From Deltaproteobacteria bacterium Ga0077550 (GTDB lineage Bacteria; Myxococcota_A; Polyangia; Nannocystales; Nannocystaceae): a stretch of DNA of 53,228 nucleotides. Under the pieces are notes generated by a model. That model saw nothing but the letters and a program-made list of their open reading frames with translations. It made no database searches and had not been told where the DNA came from. Each line of letters begins with the position of its first letter. The stretch's first letter is position 1. A program made the position numbers and the translations under genes. This document shows positions 1-7,991 of this stretch, in pieces. The stretch lies in assembly GCA_001464385.1 (NCBI GenBank), contig LNFB01000392.1:1-53228 (forward strand), written 5' to 3'.

Positions 1-1
1 T

Positions 2-502
2 GATTGCGTCGCCTCTGACGGCCCGCTGGCGGCCATGTCGCGCTATACCGATTACTTGATCGCGCTCCGTGACCAGTACGACCGTGACGTCCGCATGATC
101 GCGATCACCGGCGTGCCGCCCGTGACCGAGCACGACGTCGAGGCCCCGTTCGAGCCGCAGGCCGGCGGCATCCTCGACCTCGTCGTCCACGACTGGCGCG
201 ACGGTGTGTTCCCGGACGGCGATCTGTTGCCGGCCGACCTCGAGGACGGCGTTGCGGCTGAGGAGCTGCAGTTCGAGTTCGGCGTTGGTCCTGGCTGCAC
301 GGTCGTCGACGATGCGAGCGGCCACGTCGCGCGGGCGATCCCGAATCCGCGCGTGAACCAGGTCTGCGCCGCGCTCGACGACGGCGCAGACGAGGACGCG
401 TGGACGCGCTGTTGCATCGAGTCCGCGTGCGATCCGATCGCCGGCCTCGACTGCATCATCGGCTGGACCGCCGACCGCGGCTCTCTGCGGCCCGGCGAGT
501 GA
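2..502 (+). CDS. C-terminal part of a secreted VWA-type protein (5' end outside window)
   Basis: The reading frame is open from the first full codon, so the gene begins upstream; 166 residues are visible. They show an amphipathic stretch (SRYTDYLIALRDQYDRDV) followed by MIAITGVPPV, which resembles the late strand/helix part of myxobacterial VWA-like lipoproteins that report on Ca/Mg-dependent adhesion folds. Four clustered cysteines near the end (CC, then two more in ESACDP and LDCIIG) suggest disulfides and an exported location. The diagnostic MIDAS motif would lie upstream of the window, so the family assignment is inferred from overall pattern only. A second, complete VWA protein occurs at 39210-40055. 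The internal ATG at 35 is not the likely start because coding sequence continues to the window edge. Confidence 0.55.
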   Translation, partial: DCVASDGPLAAMSRYTDYLIALRDQYDRDVRMIAITGVPPVTEHDVEAPFEPQAGGILDLVVHDWRDGVFPDGDLLPADLEDGVAAEELQFEFGVGPGCTVVDDASGHVARAIPNPRVNQVCAALDDGADEDAWTRCCIESACDPIAGLDCIIGWTADRGSLRPGE

Positions 503-645
503 GCCGCGCGAGTGATCCCTCCGCCAACGCCCTTACCGCGTCCATCGCAGAACCTGGGTCCGTGCTGGGCTGCGAGCACGCGACCGACGCGACCCCGACC
601 GCGTCACCGCGGCCGGGGTCATCGATCACACACCGATCGTGCCGA

Positions 646-1413
646 TCAGTTCTTCGGCACCTCGAACAGCCCGATCACCGCGCCGACGTTGTCCTGCACG
701 ACGCTGATCGCACCGACGGTCGGGATGTCGATCTTCGCGACCATCACCTTGCCGCCCTGCTTCTCGGCGCGGCCGTTCGCGGCCGAGAGCGAGTCGACGA
801 TGACGTAGGTGAGCCAGTGCGCCGGGGCGCCGGGGGGCGCCTGCATCCGCGAGGCGACCTGGACATCACCAGCGGAGAAGACGTCCATGCCGCTGCCGCC
901 GGCGAACGGGGCGTCGGCCCAGCCGAACAGCTTGCCGTAGAAGTTGGCGGCGGCCTTCACGTCGGTGGTGTTGAGCTGCTCCCAGCAGAACTCACCGACG
1001 CCGGGGCGATGATCGGCCGCGCGCGCGCCGTCGCCGGCCTCGCCGCGCCAGACGCTGATCGCGGCGCCCTGCGGATCGAGCAGCGTCGCGAACTGCCCCA
1101 TCCCCGGGATGGTCATCGGACCCGCGACGACCTGCCCGCCGGCCGCGGTCGCTGCCCGCACGCTCGCGTCGACGTCGGTCGTCGACACGTACAGCGCCCA
1201 GTGCGGCGGGATACCGGCCATCGGCAGCTTCATGCAGCCGCCGACCGGCGTCTCGCCGACCTTGAACATGACGTACGTCTCGCCGTTCGCCATGGTCGCG
1301 GTCTCGGTCTTCCAACCGAGCACCTCACCGTAGAAGCGCACGCTCTGCTCGGTGTCCGGCGTCAGGATCTCGCGCCACACGAATTGCCCGGGTCGATGGA
1401 TGGTCTCGGTCAT
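646..1413 (-). CDS. VOC family protein with two glyoxalase-like domains
   Basis: This 255-residue protein has two tandem vicinal-oxygen-chelate modules. The first (about 8-125) begins FVWREILTPDTEQSVRFYGE and ends in LDPQGAAISVW; the second (about 139-253) begins FCWEQLNTTDVKAAANFYGK and ends in IGLFEVPKN. This duplicated layout matches the CFP32/hydroxylase-like VOC proteins (27-kDa antigen type) common in actinobacteria and myxobacteria, usually cytosolic and of unknown substrate. The W..L...D...A..FY pattern at the head of each half is typical. Metal ligands cannot be assigned with certainty, so it may be a binding protein rather than an enzyme. It stands alone, divergent from the HD gene. 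Confidence 0.85.
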   Translation of the reverse strand: MTETIHRPGQFVWREILTPDTEQSVRFYGEVLGWKTETATMANGETYVMFKVGETPVGGCMKLPMAGIPPHWALYVSTTDVDASVRAATAAGGQVVAGPMTIPGMGQFATLLDPQGAAISVWRGEAGDGARAADHRPGVGEFCWEQLNTTDVKAAANFYGKLFGWADAPFAGGSGMDVFSAGDVQVASRMQAPPGAPAHWLTYVIVDSLSAANGRAEKQGGKVMVAKIDIPTVGAISVVQDNVGAVIGLFEVPKN

Positions 1414-1682
1414 GCTTCGTCTGCTCCTCGAGGGTGGGGACGAGACGATAGCGGCGCGCCGTCGCCGGCGACAAGCGCAGCGCCGCGCAACGTCGTCGTG
1501 GTCGAGGAACGTCGTTCGCTCGCCGCGTCGCGCCGCGTCATCGCCCTCGGTCGATCCTGGGATCGGCCGGACACCCCGCGACGATCGCCGAATCGCGCGC
1601 AGCCGTGCGAGGCGCGGGGTGCACGGCCCCGTCGACGCCGGGCCATTGCCTCGGGCCTCGGCCCCACGGTAGTCATGGGCCC

Positions 1683-2954
1683 GTGATTCTCCGCGATCCC
1701 GTCCACGGCCTGATCGCGTTCGAAGGCCCGGTCGAGGCGATCGTCCTGCGCCTGCTCGACACGCCCGAGGTGCAGCGGTTGCGCCGGATCCGGGCCCTGG
1801 GCGCGGCGTCGCTGGCGTTCCCCGGCGCCGAGCACTCCCGCTTCGCCCACGCGATCGGCTCGGCCCACGTCATGAAGCGCTACCTGCAGCGGGTGGGTCG
1901 CTTCGAGGGCGACCTCACCCCGGCCGATCGCGTCGACGACGATCATGCCCGGGTCGCGCTCGCGGCCGCGCTGCTGCACGACCTCGGCCACGGACCCTAC
2001 AGCCACACGTTCGAGGCGGTGCTGCCCGGCGCGCTCGCCCACGAGGAGTGGACCTCGCGGATCCTCCTCGATCCCGACACCGAGGTGCACCAGGTGCTGC
2101 GCTCGATCGATCCCCAGGCGCCGGCCGTCGTCGAGCGGTTGATCCACGGCGAGCACCCGGTGCCCCACCTCGCCCGCGCGGTGTCGGGCACCTTCGACGT
2201 CGATCGCTGCGACTACCTGCTCCGTGACTCGCACATGACGGGCGTGCGCTACGGCCTGCTCGATCTCGACTGGCTGCTCGGATCGCTGCGCCTCGACGTC
2301 CGCCCCGGGGCCCACGCCGCGTCGCTCACGGTCGACGGCGAGAAGGGCCTCACGGCCGTCGAGGGCTTCTTCCTCGCGCGGCTGTACATGTATCGCCAGG
2401 TGTACCTGCACAAGGCGGTGCGCGCGGCCGAGGCGGTGCTGCGGGCCCTGTTCGCGCGGCTGGCCGCACTGGGGCCGCAGCCGGGCACGCCCGCGCCGCT
2501 CGCCGTGCTGCTCGCGGGCGGCACGATCGACACGCGCGCGTACCTCGACCTCGACGACCACGCGCTCGAGTCGGCGCTGCGGGCGTGGTGCGACTCGAGC
2601 GATCCGCAGCTCGCCGTGCTGGCCCGGCGGCTGCGCGAGCGTCGGCTCTTCAAGACACTGCGACTGCACCGCGGCGTCTCGCCGCAGCTCGCTGCGACGC
2701 GGCTCCACGAGGTGCTCACCGCGAGCGGCGTGCCGACCGAGCTCGGCTCGATCGATCGCATCGAGATCGACGCGTACATCGAAGACGAGGCGCTGATGGT
2801 CCGCAGCGGCGCCCGCCTCGAGCGGCTGCTCGATGCCTCACCCGTGCTGCACGGCCTGTCGCGCGAGGCCTTCGTCCACTACCGGGCGATCTTCCCGCCC
2901 GAGGCCCGCGAGGCCGTGCGCGCCGCGATGGCGGACCTGGCGGATCTGCACTGA
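1683..2954 (+). CDS. HD-domain phosphohydrolase (COG1078/SAMHD1-like)
   Basis: A 423-residue protein read from a GTG start, chosen because homologous proteins of this family begin close to the motif LRDPVHG. The HD metal-binding set is complete: H51 in EHSRFAHAIG, H99-D100 in ALLHDLGHGPYSH, and a late aspartate in FDVDRCDYLLRDS. The order RDPVHG, HSRFAH, LLHDLGHGPYSH, DYLLRDS is characteristic of the bacterial YwfO/SAMHD1-like branch, which hydrolyses (deoxy)nucleoside triphosphates or related phosphoesters in the cytosol. The exact substrate is not predictable from sequence. An ATG-type start further upstream in the same frame (1605) would add an Arg/Pro-rich stretch that looks non-coding. 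Monocistronic, divergent from the VOC gene. Confidence 0.9.
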   Translation: MILRDPVHGLIAFEGPVEAIVLRLLDTPEVQRLRRIRALGAASLAFPGAEHSRFAHAIGSAHVMKRYLQRVGRFEGDLTPADRVDDDHARVALAAALLHDLGHGPYSHTFEAVLPGALAHEEWTSRILLDPDTEVHQVLRSIDPQAPAVVERLIHGEHPVPHLARAVSGTFDVDRCDYLLRDSHMTGVRYGLLDLDWLLGSLRLDVRPGAHAASLTVDGEKGLTAVEGFFLARLYMYRQVYLHKAVRAAEAVLRALFARLAALGPQPGTPAPLAVLLAGGTIDTRAYLDLDDHALESALRAWCDSSDPQLAVLARRLRERRLFKTLRLHRGVSPQLAATRLHEVLTASGVPTELGSIDRIEIDAYIEDEALMVRSGARLERLLDASPVLHGLSREAFVHYRAIFPPEAREAVRAAMADLADLH

Positions 2955-2969
2955 TCCAACGCCGGAGGG

Positions 2970-3599
2970 TCAGAGCAGACCGATGGGCGCCTCCCCGGGG
3001 GCACAGTAACGTTGGCAGATGAGGCCGCCCTCGCAGCACGCCGTTGGTCCCGACGAGCGCTCACCGATCATGGACTCGACGAGCGAGTCCGCATCGAACT
3101 CCGGCTCGACCGAGGAAGGACGCGGCGCAACGGATGGCTCGGGCGTCGGTGGGCTCGGTGCTTGGGGCGTCGGCGGACTCGGCTCCTCGAGCGGCGCGGA
3201 TTCCGGTACCGGCGCATCCGGGTGCCAAGGCGCCGACGCTGAGCGCGTCGGCGAGGTGGCGCAGTCCATGTCGGCACCGCCAGGATCGAAACATCGCGAG
3301 CTCTCGGCGGTGGGGAGCCAACCAGCGCAGGCGGTCGCGACCGCGAGCACAGCGGCGAGCGGTATCCTGGCCCGGACGGCGGCGAACTGGATCGTCGCCG
3401 CCGCATCGACCCGGTAGCGCGCACACGCACTCCGCTCACCGAGGCCGGCGAGGAAGCGGCGGGCATCGGGTTCGGTCATCGCGGACACGTCGTGGATGTG
3501 CTTGCGACAGCTCTCGCACCACAGGAGATCGGGTGCGACGCGGATCGCATCCTCGACGCGGGGGCACGGTCCGAGGATCGGCAACTCGACGCGCTTCAT
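2970..3599 (-). CDS. Membrane-anchored protein with N-terminal CxxC zinc-ribbon-like region
   Basis: A 209-residue protein starting MKRVELPILGPCPR. The N-terminal cytosolic part has C12, a CxxC pair at C28/C31 (WCESCRKHIHDVSAMT) and C59 in a SACARYR context. The VHDLSAMT-like signature after a CxxC is a recurring theme of small myxobacterial proteins, and probably binds zinc. A single hydrophobic helix follows (about 77-93), then a Pro/Ser/Glu-rich linker (about 110-160) and a Cys-containing tail (CCEGGLICQRYC). Topology is inferred: zinc site inside, Cys tail in the periplasm. The longer frame up to 3737 is Arg-rich and overlaps the divergent neighbour, so the internal ATG was preferred. Function unknown. 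Confidence 0.75.
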   Translation of the reverse strand: MKRVELPILGPCPRVEDAIRVAPDLLWCESCRKHIHDVSAMTEPDARRFLAGLGERSACARYRVDAAATIQFAAVRARIPLAAVLAVATACAGWLPTAESSRCFDPGGADMDCATSPTRSASAPWHPDAPVPESAPLEEPSPPTPQAPSPPTPEPSVAPRPSSVEPEFDADSLVESMIGERSSGPTACCEGGLICQRYCAPGEAPIGLL

Positions 3600-3735
3600 G
3601 GCTGCGCTCCGCGGGTTGGGACAACGGCACCCCGCGGGAGTTCCACGGCGGTGAGCGTGCCTCGAGCGTCCGGGCCTGCCGCCGGACGATGTCGCGGGAT
3701 CGATTGGCAGCTCCGGCGCACTACCGCTGGTCCCC

Positions 3736-4203
3736 ATGAACGCCGCCCCGCACGACCCCGCGAACGCCCTGGCTCAGCGAATCCACCTGGAGGGTGTCGC
3801 CACGCAAACGGCCGACCATCCCTCGATCGTTCGCATGGCCGCGTTGCGGCAGGTGCGTCGGGCCTGGATCGCGGCCACCGTGCAAGGCGGCCTCATGCTC
3901 GTGGCGATGCTCGCGGTCTTCGCCGGCGCCCGAGATCCTCGCCTCGCGGACGTCGACGCCTGGCTGCTCGTCGACGTCGCCCTGGTCCTCGGCCTCGGGT
4001 TCGGAGTCTCCCGGCGCAGTCGCGCCTGTGCGGTGGCGTTGCTGGTCTACTACGTCGGCTCGAAGATCGCCGCGGCCGTCGAGGGTGGAGCGGGCGCGGT
4101 GGGCTTGCTGTCGCTGCTGTTCGGCTACCTGTACTGGTGTGGCGTCGCAGGCACCTTCACGCTGGCCCGGTGCCGCGCGCAGGACCCGTCGACCGCCGCG
4201 TGA
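3736..4203 (+). CDS. Small integral membrane protein, about four helices
   Basis: A 155-residue protein with a polar N-terminus (about 1-40) and four predicted membrane segments: around 44-64 (AATVQGGLMLVAMLAVFAGA), 74-92, 97-113 and 120-142. There is no recognisable domain. It begins with ATG and is divergent from the zinc-ribbon-like gene on its left and convergent with the TPR kinase on its right, whose stop codon lies only six bases away. The composition and third-position GC fit its neighbours, so I regard it as real and native. No function is proposed. Confidence 0.7.
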   Translation: MNAAPHDPANALAQRIHLEGVATQTADHPSIVRMAALRQVRRAWIAATVQGGLMLVAMLAVFAGARDPRLADVDAWLLVDVALVLGLGFGVSRRSRACAVALLVYYVGSKIAAAVEGGAGAVGLLSLLFGYLYWCGVAGTFTLARCRAQDPSTAA

Positions 4204-4209
4204 GCGCCG

Positions 4210-7200
4210 TCAGCCGCGGTGCGTCCGCAGCCACGTCGCCGCGGCGCGGGCGTCGTCGGACCAGTTGCCGCCCACCTCGGCGAAGGCGCGCGCGGCCGCA
4301 TCGACGTGGTCGCGCGCCTCGGTCGATCGACCGAGCTCCGCCTGCGCCCGGCCCAGCGCGAAGCGGATCTGCGCCCGCAGCATCGGGTCGCCGTCCCCGG
4401 CCAGCACGAGCGCGTGCTCGAGCCTCGCGACGCCCTCGGCCGTGCGGCCGAGCGCGAACTCGGCCTCACCGCGGCCGAGCTCGGGGTTCGCGACCTGGGC
4501 ATCCTCGGCGCCGAACGCCGCGACGAACCCGGTGTGACACGCCTCGAACGCGACCAGGGCCTCGGCCGATCTCCCGCGGGCCTGGAGCGTCGCGCCGACG
4601 TTGCAGCGGGCGCGCGCCGTGTCGCCGTGGTTCGCGCCGAGCATGCGCTCGCGGATCCCGAGCGCGTGGGCGTACTCGGCCTCGGCCTCGTCCCAGCGCG
4701 CGAGCTCGCTCAGAACGTCGCCGATGTTGGCGTGGGTATCGGCGACGTCGAGGTTGTCCTCGCCGTAGATCGCGAGGTTCTGGGCGAGCACGCGGCGATG
4801 GATCGCGAGGGCCTCGTCGTGGCGCCCCTGGGCGAAGATCGCCATCGCGACGTTGCCCTCGATGCCCGGCAACAGGGGGTGATCGGCGCCGAGTTGATCG
4901 CGCATGCCCTCGAACGCGGCGGTGAAGTCCCGCTCGGCCTTGGCGAACTCGTGGCGATACAGGTGGACGACCGCGCGGTTGTTCGCCAGGCGCGCGAGGA
5001 TCGGGTGCTCGGGATCGATCGCCGCATAGATCGCCTCCGCTTCGTCGAAGCACACCAGCGCCTCGTCGAGGCGCCCGAGGGCGCGCAGCAGGATCCCGAG
5101 GTTGTTGAGGCTCGCGCCCACGCTGGGATGCGAGGAGCCGAGGGCAGCGCGCTCGGCCGCGAGCACCTCGCGGTGGATGGCCAGCGCCGCCTCGTAGTTG
5201 CCCGCAGCGTGCTCGACCTGACCGAGCCGGCCGAGCAGGGCGAGGCACGCCTCGTCGCCCGCGGACTCGACGCAGAGCGCGTGCGCCCGCTCGAAGTGGG
5301 TGCGCGCCTCCCCGAAGCGCTCGCGGACCATCGCGAGCCGTCCCATCGCGGTCGAGAACTGCCACTGCAGCTCGGGCACCCCAGCGTTGCGCTCGAGGTC
5401 GGCGCCCGCGTGCCGAGTCCACAGATCGGCCTCGTCGAAGCGCCGCGACTCGGCGAGGATCTCGACCAGCTCGATGCTCGAGGCGGCCTCTTCGAAGCGG
5501 TCGCCCGCCGCGTGCGCGAGCCAAACCGCCTCCATCGCGGCCGCGCGGGCCTCGTCGGGGCGATCGAGCGACCACAGCGCCTCCGCACGTCGGTGCTCGA
5601 GCAGCGCGAGCGTCGGCCGGTATCCCAGCGCGACCGCCTCGTCGCGGAGGCCGTCGAGCTGCGCCAGCGCCCCTGGGCTGTCGCCGCTGATCCACGTCGC
5701 GTAGGCCCGCGAGATCGCCGCGACGATGCGCTCGTCGTGTGCGCGCGCGTCGGCGTCGTCGGGGGGTGGCACGACGGCGGCGAGGGCCTCGACGTCGCTG
5801 CAGCGCTCGAGATCGCCGAGCGTCCGCACGAGGTCGGGGACCTGTGCGATGACCCCGGCCTCGCCCGCCGCGATCACGTCGAGCGTGCCCGCGAGGTCGC
5901 CCAGCCGCCGATCGAGGCACTGCATGCGGCGGTCGAGGACCTGTTCGGACTGCTCGTGGCGGACGTGGGTCGCCTCGCAGGCGTCGACGCGCGCGGCCAA
6001 CCACGCATCGACCCATGGGTCGACGCGCGCGACGAGGAACTGCGCGCTGTCCTCGGCGTAGGCCAGCCCGGTCGCGCGCAGGCCCGCGAGGATCTGCTCG
6101 CGCCGCGGGGGATCCCAGATCCCGGCGACGGCCTCGTTCGCGATCGGACATGGCGGCGGTGTGCGGCTGCCGGCGTAGATCGCCCCGGCACAGCCGAGCG
6201 CCACGACGCCCAGCACCGCGAGCTCGCCGCGACGACGGCCGGCCGAGATGCGACGCAACCGCTCGAGCAGCGCGCGCATCCGCGGCCATCGCTGGTGGGC
6301 CTGGGTCGCCAGGCCGCGATCGATCGCGGCGACGAGCGCCCGCGGCAGCCGGATCCCCGCCGGTACCGGCCGACGGCGGCCGTCCGCGACCGCGGCCGCG
6401 AGCGCCGGCACGCTGTCCCCCGCGAACGGCAGCTGCCCGAACAGCGCCTCGTGCAGCGCCACGCAGAACGCGAACTGATCGCTCGCAGCGCTCGCGGGCG
6501 CGCCCTCGAACTGCTCCGGCGACATGTAGCCCGGAGTCCCGAGCAGCGCGCCGGTCTTCGTCAGGTCGTGCTCCAGCACCGACGAGTCCGAGATCACGCG
6601 CCCCACCGGATCGTCGAGCGGGACGTCCTCGCGGCTGCCCATCATGCCGGGCTCCCCCGGCTGGTGCGCCAGGCCGAAGTCGAGCACGCGCACGCGCGGC
6701 GTCGCGTCGGTGCCCGGCGAGACCATCACGTTGTCGGGCTTGAAGTCGCGGTGGACCATCCCGACCTCGTGCGCCGCGGCGAGCCCCTCGCCCGCGGCGA
6801 GGAACACCGCGACGATCTCTCGCCACGTCCGCGGCGACTGCATCCACTGGCGCAGCGTCGTGCCCTCGATGAACTCCATGGCCACGAACACCTGGCCGTC
6901 GAAGGTGCCGACGTCGTGGACGGTGACGACGTTCGGGTGATCGAGCCGCGCCATCGCCCGCGCCTCGCGGGCGAGCCGGACGGACGCCTCCTCGGGCCGA
7001 TCGCCGCCGACCCGCGGACGCAGCAGCTTGAGCGCGATCTTGCGGTCGAGCGCCGGATCGAACGCGGCGTAGACCAGGCCCATCGCGCCCACGCCGATGC
7101 GATCGAGGATCACGTAGCGCCCGACCTGGGCCCCGCGGGCGACGGCCTCGTGGCTGTCGACCGCCAGCGTGGCGGAGCTCGCGCTCGCGTTGGTCGCGTC

Positions 7201-7323
7201 GATCGTCGCGTCGAGGGCTGCGCCCGAGCGGGCGGCATCACCTCCGGGGGGCGACGAGGACGCGGACACCTCGCGCATCATGCCACGCGCGGGCCCGAGC
7301 GTGATTGCCCTGGGCTGGGCCAC
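4210..7323 (-). CDS. Transmembrane Ser/Thr protein kinase with C-terminal TPR repeats
   Basis: A 1037-residue kinase. The Hanks domain spans about 70-355: glycine loop IGVGAMGLVY (76-85), catalytic lysine K99 in IALK, catalytic loop HRDFKPDN (191-198), DFG at 215-217 and GTPGYMSPEQ at 262-271. A basic stretch and one membrane helix follow (about 367-385), then a long helical region with TPR-like repeats (for example LGSSHPSVGASLNNLGILLR, GEDNLDVADTHANIGDV), of the kinesin-light-chain type. Kinase side cytosolic, TPRs predicted outside. The GTG start at 7323 is supported by AGAAGG seven bases upstream. The loop has Phe where most Hanks kinases have Leu or Ile (HRDL/HRDI). Substrate unknown; typical of the expanded myxobacterial kinase families. 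Confidence 0.95.
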   Translation of the reverse strand: MAQPRAITLGPARGMMREVSASSSPPGGDAARSGAALDATIDATNASASSATLAVDSHEAVARGAQVGRYVILDRIGVGAMGLVYAAFDPALDRKIALKLLRPRVGGDRPEEASVRLAREARAMARLDHPNVVTVHDVGTFDGQVFVAMEFIEGTTLRQWMQSPRTWREIVAVFLAAGEGLAAAHEVGMVHRDFKPDNVMVSPGTDATPRVRVLDFGLAHQPGEPGMMGSREDVPLDDPVGRVISDSSVLEHDLTKTGALLGTPGYMSPEQFEGAPASAASDQFAFCVALHEALFGQLPFAGDSVPALAAAVADGRRRPVPAGIRLPRALVAAIDRGLATQAHQRWPRMRALLERLRRISAGRRRGELAVLGVVALGCAGAIYAGSRTPPPCPIANEAVAGIWDPPRREQILAGLRATGLAYAEDSAQFLVARVDPWVDAWLAARVDACEATHVRHEQSEQVLDRRMQCLDRRLGDLAGTLDVIAAGEAGVIAQVPDLVRTLGDLERCSDVEALAAVVPPPDDADARAHDERIVAAISRAYATWISGDSPGALAQLDGLRDEAVALGYRPTLALLEHRRAEALWSLDRPDEARAAAMEAVWLAHAAGDRFEEAASSIELVEILAESRRFDEADLWTRHAGADLERNAGVPELQWQFSTAMGRLAMVRERFGEARTHFERAHALCVESAGDEACLALLGRLGQVEHAAGNYEAALAIHREVLAAERAALGSSHPSVGASLNNLGILLRALGRLDEALVCFDEAEAIYAAIDPEHPILARLANNRAVVHLYRHEFAKAERDFTAAFEGMRDQLGADHPLLPGIEGNVAMAIFAQGRHDEALAIHRRVLAQNLAIYGEDNLDVADTHANIGDVLSELARWDEAEAEYAHALGIRERMLGANHGDTARARCNVGATLQARGRSAEALVAFEACHTGFVAAFGAEDAQVANPELGRGEAEFALGRTAEGVARLEHALVLAGDGDPMLRAQIRFALGRAQAELGRSTEARDHVDAAARAFAEVGGNWSDDARAAATWLRTHRG

Positions 7324-7340
7324 CCCCTACCCTTCTCGCC

Positions 7341-7991
7341 GTGGGAGGCCGCAAGAAACGCACGCCCCGTTGCTCGGGCTGTGGCCTGCCGCCGGACGGC
7401 TGCGTCTGCGATCGACTGCCCCGCCTGGCGTTCGCGACCCGCATCGCGTTCGTGCAGCACGTCGACGAGATCCACAAACCGACCAACACCGCCCGGGTGT
7501 TCGCACGGATGGTCGAGGGCACGCCCATCGTCCCGTATGGCATGCGCGAGCCGGCCTTCGATCCCAGCGCGCTGCAGGGCGATGACACGCAGTGGTGTGT
7601 GCTGTTCCCGCGCGAGGGCGCGCCCGACCTCGACGACACCTTGCCGCCGCCACCTCCTGGGATCCGCCGCGGCTTCGTCGTCCTCGACGGCACGTGGCAC
7701 CAGTGCTCGCGCATGGGTCGACGCGCGCCGTTCGTGCGCGAGCTGCCGTGCGTCGCCCTGCCCGCGGGCGAGCCGACCTTCTGGACCGTGCGCACGCAGC
7801 ACGATCCCCGCGGCATGTCGTCGTTCGACGCCGCCTATCGATCGCTGCGCGCGATCGAGGGCGCGGCCGCGGTGCGCCCGCTGCTCGAGGCGTTCGCCCT
7901 GGTCACCGCGCGGATGCTCCACCTGAAGGGTCGGCTCGCGTCGCCCGACGTGCCCGCCGAGTGGCTCGCCCCCGTCGAGCGGCCGGCATGA
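7341..7991 (+). CDS. DTW domain protein, probable tRNA-uridine aminocarboxypropyltransferase
   Basis: A 216-residue protein with an N-terminal four-cysteine zinc motif (CSGCGLPPDGCVCDRL) and the signature VVLDGTWHQCSRM, a variant of the DTW motif (D-x-T-W). In characterised members (E. coli TapT, TuaA-type enzymes) the domain transfers the aminocarboxypropyl group of SAM to uridine in tRNA (acp3U). The usual start-proximal arrangement supports the GTG at 7341; a GTG-less extension back to 7305 would overlap the divergent kinase start. The stop codon overlaps the ATG of the flippase-like gene downstream (ATGA), so the two are probably co-translated. The tRNA position modified cannot be told from sequence. 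Confidence 0.85.
   Translation: MGGRKKRTPRCSGCGLPPDGCVCDRLPRLAFATRIAFVQHVDEIHKPTNTARVFARMVEGTPIVPYGMREPAFDPSALQGDDTQWCVLFPREGAPDLDDTLPPPPPGIRRGFVVLDGTWHQCSRMGRRAPFVRELPCVALPAGEPTFWTVRTQHDPRGMSSFDAAYRSLRAIEGAAAVRPLLEAFALVTARMLHLKGRLASPDVPAEWLAPVERPA

Noticed and set aside
1414..1682. Small frames between the VOC gene and the HD-domain gene
   Set aside because: They are Arg/Ser-rich with no start context or domain; the region is read as a divergent promoter gap.
4219..7926. Open frame of 1235 codons on the + strand opposite the first TPR kinase
   Set aside because: Same explanation: mirror frame of a real gene, no start context, no domain, biased composition.
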